Origin: CAVXUB01 sp963764805 | GTDB lineage: Bacteria; Actinomycetota; Acidimicrobiia; Acidimicrobiales; Bog-793 | Assembly (NCBI GenBank): GCA_963764805.1 | Contig: CAVXUB010000001.1 | Span: 496,001-560,000 of the forward strand | Length of the DNA: 64,000 nucleotides | Direction of reading: 5' to 3' | Part shown: positions 61,449 through 64,000 of the stretch, piece by piece | Numbering within the stretch: position 1 is the stretch's first letter | How the letters are laid out: each line of letters starts with the position of its first letter | Notes under the pieces: model-generated | Seen by the model: only the letters and a program-made list of their open reading frames with translations | What the model was told of the DNA's origin: nothing | The model's database searches: none | Program-made: the position numbers and the translations under genes

Positions 61449-61985
61449 GTGCACGAGACGCCCGGCGACTTCGAGTCATTGCAGCAGCTGTTGGACCGCA
61501 GCTACGGCGCGGCCGGCAAGAACCTGCAGGACATCCACGGTCAGGGGCGCCATCTTGCTGCCACCGAGCTGGCCGAACGGCTGCAGGGACCTCGCTGGCT
61601 GGTGGTTGCAACGGTCAACTCCGAGTGCCGACCGTTCACCGCTCAAGTGGACGGGACCTTCTACCGAGGCAGCTTCTACTTCGGCGTCAACGACGCGTGC
61701 TCGCTCAAGGCTCGCCACCTGGCTCGCAACCCCGCCATCAGTGCAACTCATGTCCCCGACGACAACTGGGTGGTCACCGTGCACGGCCGTGCCGAGCGCG
61801 TCGACGTGAGCCCACACGGCGGCCCTGGCATCAACAGGGTGCTCATCGACACCTACCGGAGCAGGTACGGGCCCGAGTGGACAGACGACGTCCTCACGCC
61901 GGACTCCATCTACTTCCGCATCGAGCCGGAGCGGATGTTCGCCCTCGACCTCACGGACGTCAGGAAGGCCGGCGGAGAGATATGA
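61449..61985 (+). CDS. Pyridoxamine 5'-phosphate oxidase-like FMN-binding protein
   Basis: GTG 61449 gives a 178-residue split-barrel: GPRWLVVATVNSECRPFTAQVDGTFYRGSFYFGVNDACSLKARHLARNPAISATHVPDDNWVVTVHGRAERVDV. It is the general PPOX type with unknown substrate. It overlaps the VOC gene by 4 bases (ATGA), so they are co-translated. Confidence 0.85.
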   Translation: MHETPGDFESLQQLLDRSYGAAGKNLQDIHGQGRHLAATELAERLQGPRWLVVATVNSECRPFTAQVDGTFYRGSFYFGVNDACSLKARHLARNPAISATHVPDDNWVVTVHGRAERVDVSPHGGPGINRVLIDTYRSRYGPEWTDDVLTPDSIYFRIEPERMFALDLTDVRKAGGEI

Positions 61986-62755
61986 CCTGTCTGCTCATGG
62001 CACTGTGCATCGACGCCAATGACCCGCACGGCTTGGCGCGCTTCTGGGGAGCCGTTCTCGGTTTCGAGGTCGTCGAGGATCCGCGAGGTGGTTACGCGCT
62101 CCTGCCGAGCGACGACACCGGGTTCGGCATTCGCTTCCTACGATCCGATGAGCCCAAGGTCGGGCAGAACCAGATGCACTTCGATCTGACGAGCAAGACC
62201 CTGGACGACCAGCGGCAGACGGTTGCCCGCTCGCTCCAGCTCGGTGGCAGGCACATCGACATCGGCCAGAGCTCCGACGAGCCTCACGTGGTGCTCGCCG
62301 ACCCCGAGGGGAACGAGTTCTGTGTCATCGAGCCTGGCAACAACTTCCTCGCGGAGTGCGGGTTCATCGGCGCGCTGGCATGCGAGGGCACGCAGGAGGT
62401 CGGCTACTTCTGGAGCAGAGCTCTCGGATGGCCCCTGGTATGGGATCAGGACGAGGAGACTGCGATCCGGTCCCCCCGCGGTGGCCCGAAGATCACCTGG
62501 GGCGGAGGCCCCGTGACCCCGAAGACAGGCAAGTACCGGCTGCACTTCGACATCGCTCCCCCGGCGGGCGGAGATCAGCGTGCAGAGGTCGAGCGCCTGC
62601 TGTCGTTGGGTGCGACGCCCACAGACATCGGCCAGGGCGACGTCAGCTGGGTGGTCCTGCTGGATCCAGATGGCCACGAGTTCTGTGTCTTGCCGCCGGG
62701 CGGCACGAGTCCCGATCGTTCCGATCCTTCGACAAGCCGAACAGACTCCGACTAG
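61982..62755 (+). CDS. Two-domain VOC protein (glyoxalase-like)
   Basis: ATG 61982 overlaps the PPOX stop. The protein has two VOC modules: CIDANDPHGLARFWGAVLGFEVVEDP...HVVLADPEGNEFCVIEPGNNF (about 1-120) and FIGALACEGTQEVGYFWSRALGWPLVW...SWVVLLDPDGHEFCVLPPGG (about 125-250). Length about 257. Coupled to the PPOX protein; possibly both process one electrophilic compound. Confidence 0.85.
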   Translation: MTCLLMALCIDANDPHGLARFWGAVLGFEVVEDPRGGYALLPSDDTGFGIRFLRSDEPKVGQNQMHFDLTSKTLDDQRQTVARSLQLGGRHIDIGQSSDEPHVVLADPEGNEFCVIEPGNNFLAECGFIGALACEGTQEVGYFWSRALGWPLVWDQDEETAIRSPRGGPKITWGGGPVTPKTGKYRLHFDIAPPAGGDQRAEVERLLSLGATPTDIGQGDVSWVVLLDPDGHEFCVLPPGGTSPDRSDPSTSRTDSD

Positions 62756-62765
62756 AACCGACCGG

Positions 62766-63014
62766 ATGAATTCGTCGAGCTGGGTGGAGCGCGACGCGGC
62801 CGTCGTCTGGCACGGCTTCACGCAGATGGCCACCTACGCCGCCAACCGTCCGCTGATCGTCGAGCGCGCCGAGGGGCGCCATCTGATCCACACCGAGGGA
62901 CGGCGATACCTGGACGCCATCTCCAGCCTCTGGGTCAGCACGCTCGGCCACTGCCTTCCCGAGCTCAACGACGCGATCATCGACCAGCTGGTCGGCGCCG
63001 TCAACGCGAGCTGA
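62766..63014 (+). pseudogene. Truncated adenosylmethionine-8-amino-7-oxononanoate aminotransferase (BioA), N-terminal fragment
   Basis: ATG 62766 gives SSSWVERDAAVVWHGFTQMATYAANRPLIVERAEGRHLIHTEGRRYLDAISSLWVSTLGHCLPELNDAIIDQLVGAVNAS and stops at 63014. This matches only the first 80 residues of BioA-type class III aminotransferases; the PLP-lysine domain is gone. A BioD C-terminal part follows in the same frame after the TGA. Confidence 0.75.
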
Positions 63015-63035
63015 CCGGCGAGCGCCGGGCTCGGC

Positions 63036-63374
63036 TTGGTGGAAGGAGCAGGCGGTGTCTGCTCCCCCCTTGGCTCCGACGGCGACACGAGCCGCCTCGC
63101 TGCCCTGCTGAGTCCGGATCTCGTTGTCCTCGTGGGCGATGCCTGCCTCGGGACGATCAACCTCGTCCGGCTCTCGGCGCGGGCGCTCCCGGAGAAGCCG
63201 CTCGTCGTCTACCTGAACCGCTTCAACGGCGGCGACCCCCTGCAGAAGGCGAACCGTGACTTCCTCGGGCACGATGGCTTCGACGTCGTGACCGACCTCG
63301 ATACCCTCGCCGACCGCATTGCCTCGCCGACCACCAACGGCGATGAGTTCAGCTCGCTCCCGACGTCAAAGTAG
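63036..63374 (+). pseudogene. Dethiobiotin synthetase (BioD), C-terminal fragment
   Basis: The frame opened by TTG 63036 reads LVEGAGGVCSPLGSDGDTSRLAALLSPDLVVLVGDACLGTINLVRLSARALPEKPLVVYLNRFNGGDPLQKANRDFL, the BioD C-terminal half including the VEGAGG switch motif. The Walker-A N-terminal half is missing. It is in phase with the BioA fragment upstream. Fusion of bioA' to 'bioD by deletion is the likely origin. Confidence 0.75.
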
Positions 63375-63403
63375 GAGACCCAAGAGATCGAGAGGTGGGG
63401 AGA

Positions 63404-63949
63404 ATGACAGGCACAGCGGATCGGGAAGGGGGAACGACGGCTGGAGCCGATGCTGCCGAGGACGAGAAGCGGATGCTGCTCGGCTTCCTCCAGCAGCAGA
63501 GAGACGCTGTTCTGTCGGTCGTCCAGGACCTGCCAGAGGAGGCCTGGCACACATCTGTCGTGCCGTCGGGATGGACTCCTGCCGGCTTCGTCGAGCACCT
63601 CGGAGGCGCCGAGCGACACTGGTTCCAGGGAGTCCTTACCGGCGACATCGAGGAGTTGCCCTGGGACGAGGGCCTGCCGCCCTACGACCCCAATGCCCCG
63701 TTCGTCTGCGAGAGGCCGAGCGCCGACATCGTTGCCTTCTACCGTGACCAGTGCAGACGTTCTGACGAGAACCTCGCCTCCGCCTCGATGGCGGACTCGC
63801 CCCGCGGCACGCACCCGGACCCCGAGCGCCACATCCCGAACGTTCGCTGGATCGTGCTCCACATGATCGAGGAGACGGCGACGCACTCCGGCCACTTGGA
63901 GATCGCACGGGAGCTGCTCGACGGTCGCACCAAGGCTGCCGGCCGCTGA
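63404..63949 (+). CDS. DinB/DUF664-like protein
   Basis: ATG 63404 (GAGGTGGGGAGA upstream) starts a 181-residue helical protein with DEKRMLLGFLQQQRDAVLSVVQDLPEEAWHTSVVPSGWTPAGFVEHLGGAERHWFQGVLTGDI and VRWIVLHMIEETATHSGHLEIARELLDG. The three metal His positions of DinB folds are in HLGGAERHW and HSGH. Possibly a thiol-dependent transferase. Confidence 0.85.
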   Translation: MTGTADREGGTTAGADAAEDEKRMLLGFLQQQRDAVLSVVQDLPEEAWHTSVVPSGWTPAGFVEHLGGAERHWFQGVLTGDIEELPWDEGLPPYDPNAPFVCERPSADIVAFYRDQCRRSDENLASASMADSPRGTHPDPERHIPNVRWIVLHMIEETATHSGHLEIARELLDGRTKAAGR

Positions 63950-64000
63950 ACACGCCGGCGCACGAGGCGAGCCCTAGCCGGCGACCGTGTTGGTGATCGG

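Noticed and set aside
63974..64000. Possible end of a minus-strand gene (TVAG stop) at the window edge
   Set aside because: Only eight codons are visible, too little to call a gene.

Overview
The window is GC-rich with strongly GC-ending codons. Starts are often GTG or TTG behind GGAGG-type ribosome binding sites, and the families present (DUF1360, HxlR, FmdB, DivIVA/Wag31-like, AIM24, TldD/TldE, secreted propeller and Ig-repeat proteins, AfsR-like cyclase-ATPases) suggest a high-GC Gram-positive actinobacterium. An Acidimicrobiia-like lineage is my inference, not proven. No phage or plasmid backbone is visible; most of the window looks chromosomal.

Layout. 1-5.7 kb is the end of a surface-polysaccharide locus: a flippase, a sulfotransferase-glycosyltransferase fusion, then two secreted GH26-like proteins. 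6-16 kb carries small and membrane proteins, a large secreted Ig-repeat protein, a PPOX enzyme, DUF1360, an SDR, an ECF sigma factor overlapping a membrane-anchored Cys-rich propeller, an FdhA-like dehydrogenase, and an HxlR regulator divergent from a SnoaL-like gene across an inverted-repeat operator. tRNA-Lys(TTT) lies at 16.8 kb. 17-23 kb holds an acyl-CoA dehydrogenase, a serine hydrolase, a membrane protein, a DivIVA-domain protein and a lipoprotein phosphoesterase. 23-31.6 kb is a coherent housekeeping block: AIM24, TldD, TldE, PHP phosphoesterase, FmdB, a perfect CIRCE operator, then MoeA, MoaA, MoaC (molybdenum cofactor) and a SepX/GlpR-like divisome membrane protein.

tRNA-Ala(CGC) at 31.8 kb opens an accessory island to about 39 kb. 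It has an IS21-family element (33148-35564) with a 5-bp target duplication, inserted in a small membrane-protein gene that can be rebuilt from the flanks. It also has a truncated SRPBCC gene behind an ArsR regulator, a TacA/TacT-type toxin-antitoxin pair with a perfect palindrome, gene remnants and a VapBC pair. 39-49 kb is rich in small stress and detoxification enzymes (VOC, DHFR-like, hemerythrin, FNT channel, OsmC, DinB, S51 peptidase, a second ArsR-SRPBCC pair). 49-53 kb is an ABC transporter divergent from a two-component system with direct-repeat boxes between them. 53-64 kb has a GlcD-like oxidase, a secreted beta-helix protein, an HNH protein, a cyclase-ATPase regulator, a universal stress protein, PPOX and VOC enzymes, a bioA/bioD deletion scar and a DinB protein.

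A dominant feature is that at least a dozen otherwise full-length, conserved genes are broken by one single-base shift each (glycosyltransferase, GH26, phosphoesterase, TldE, MoeA, VOC, DinB, response regulator, HNH, cyclase-ATPase and others), usually at short G/C runs. The simplest explanation is uncorrected indels in the assembly. Function should be read from the joined frames, and the frameshifts should not be taken as biology without read support.
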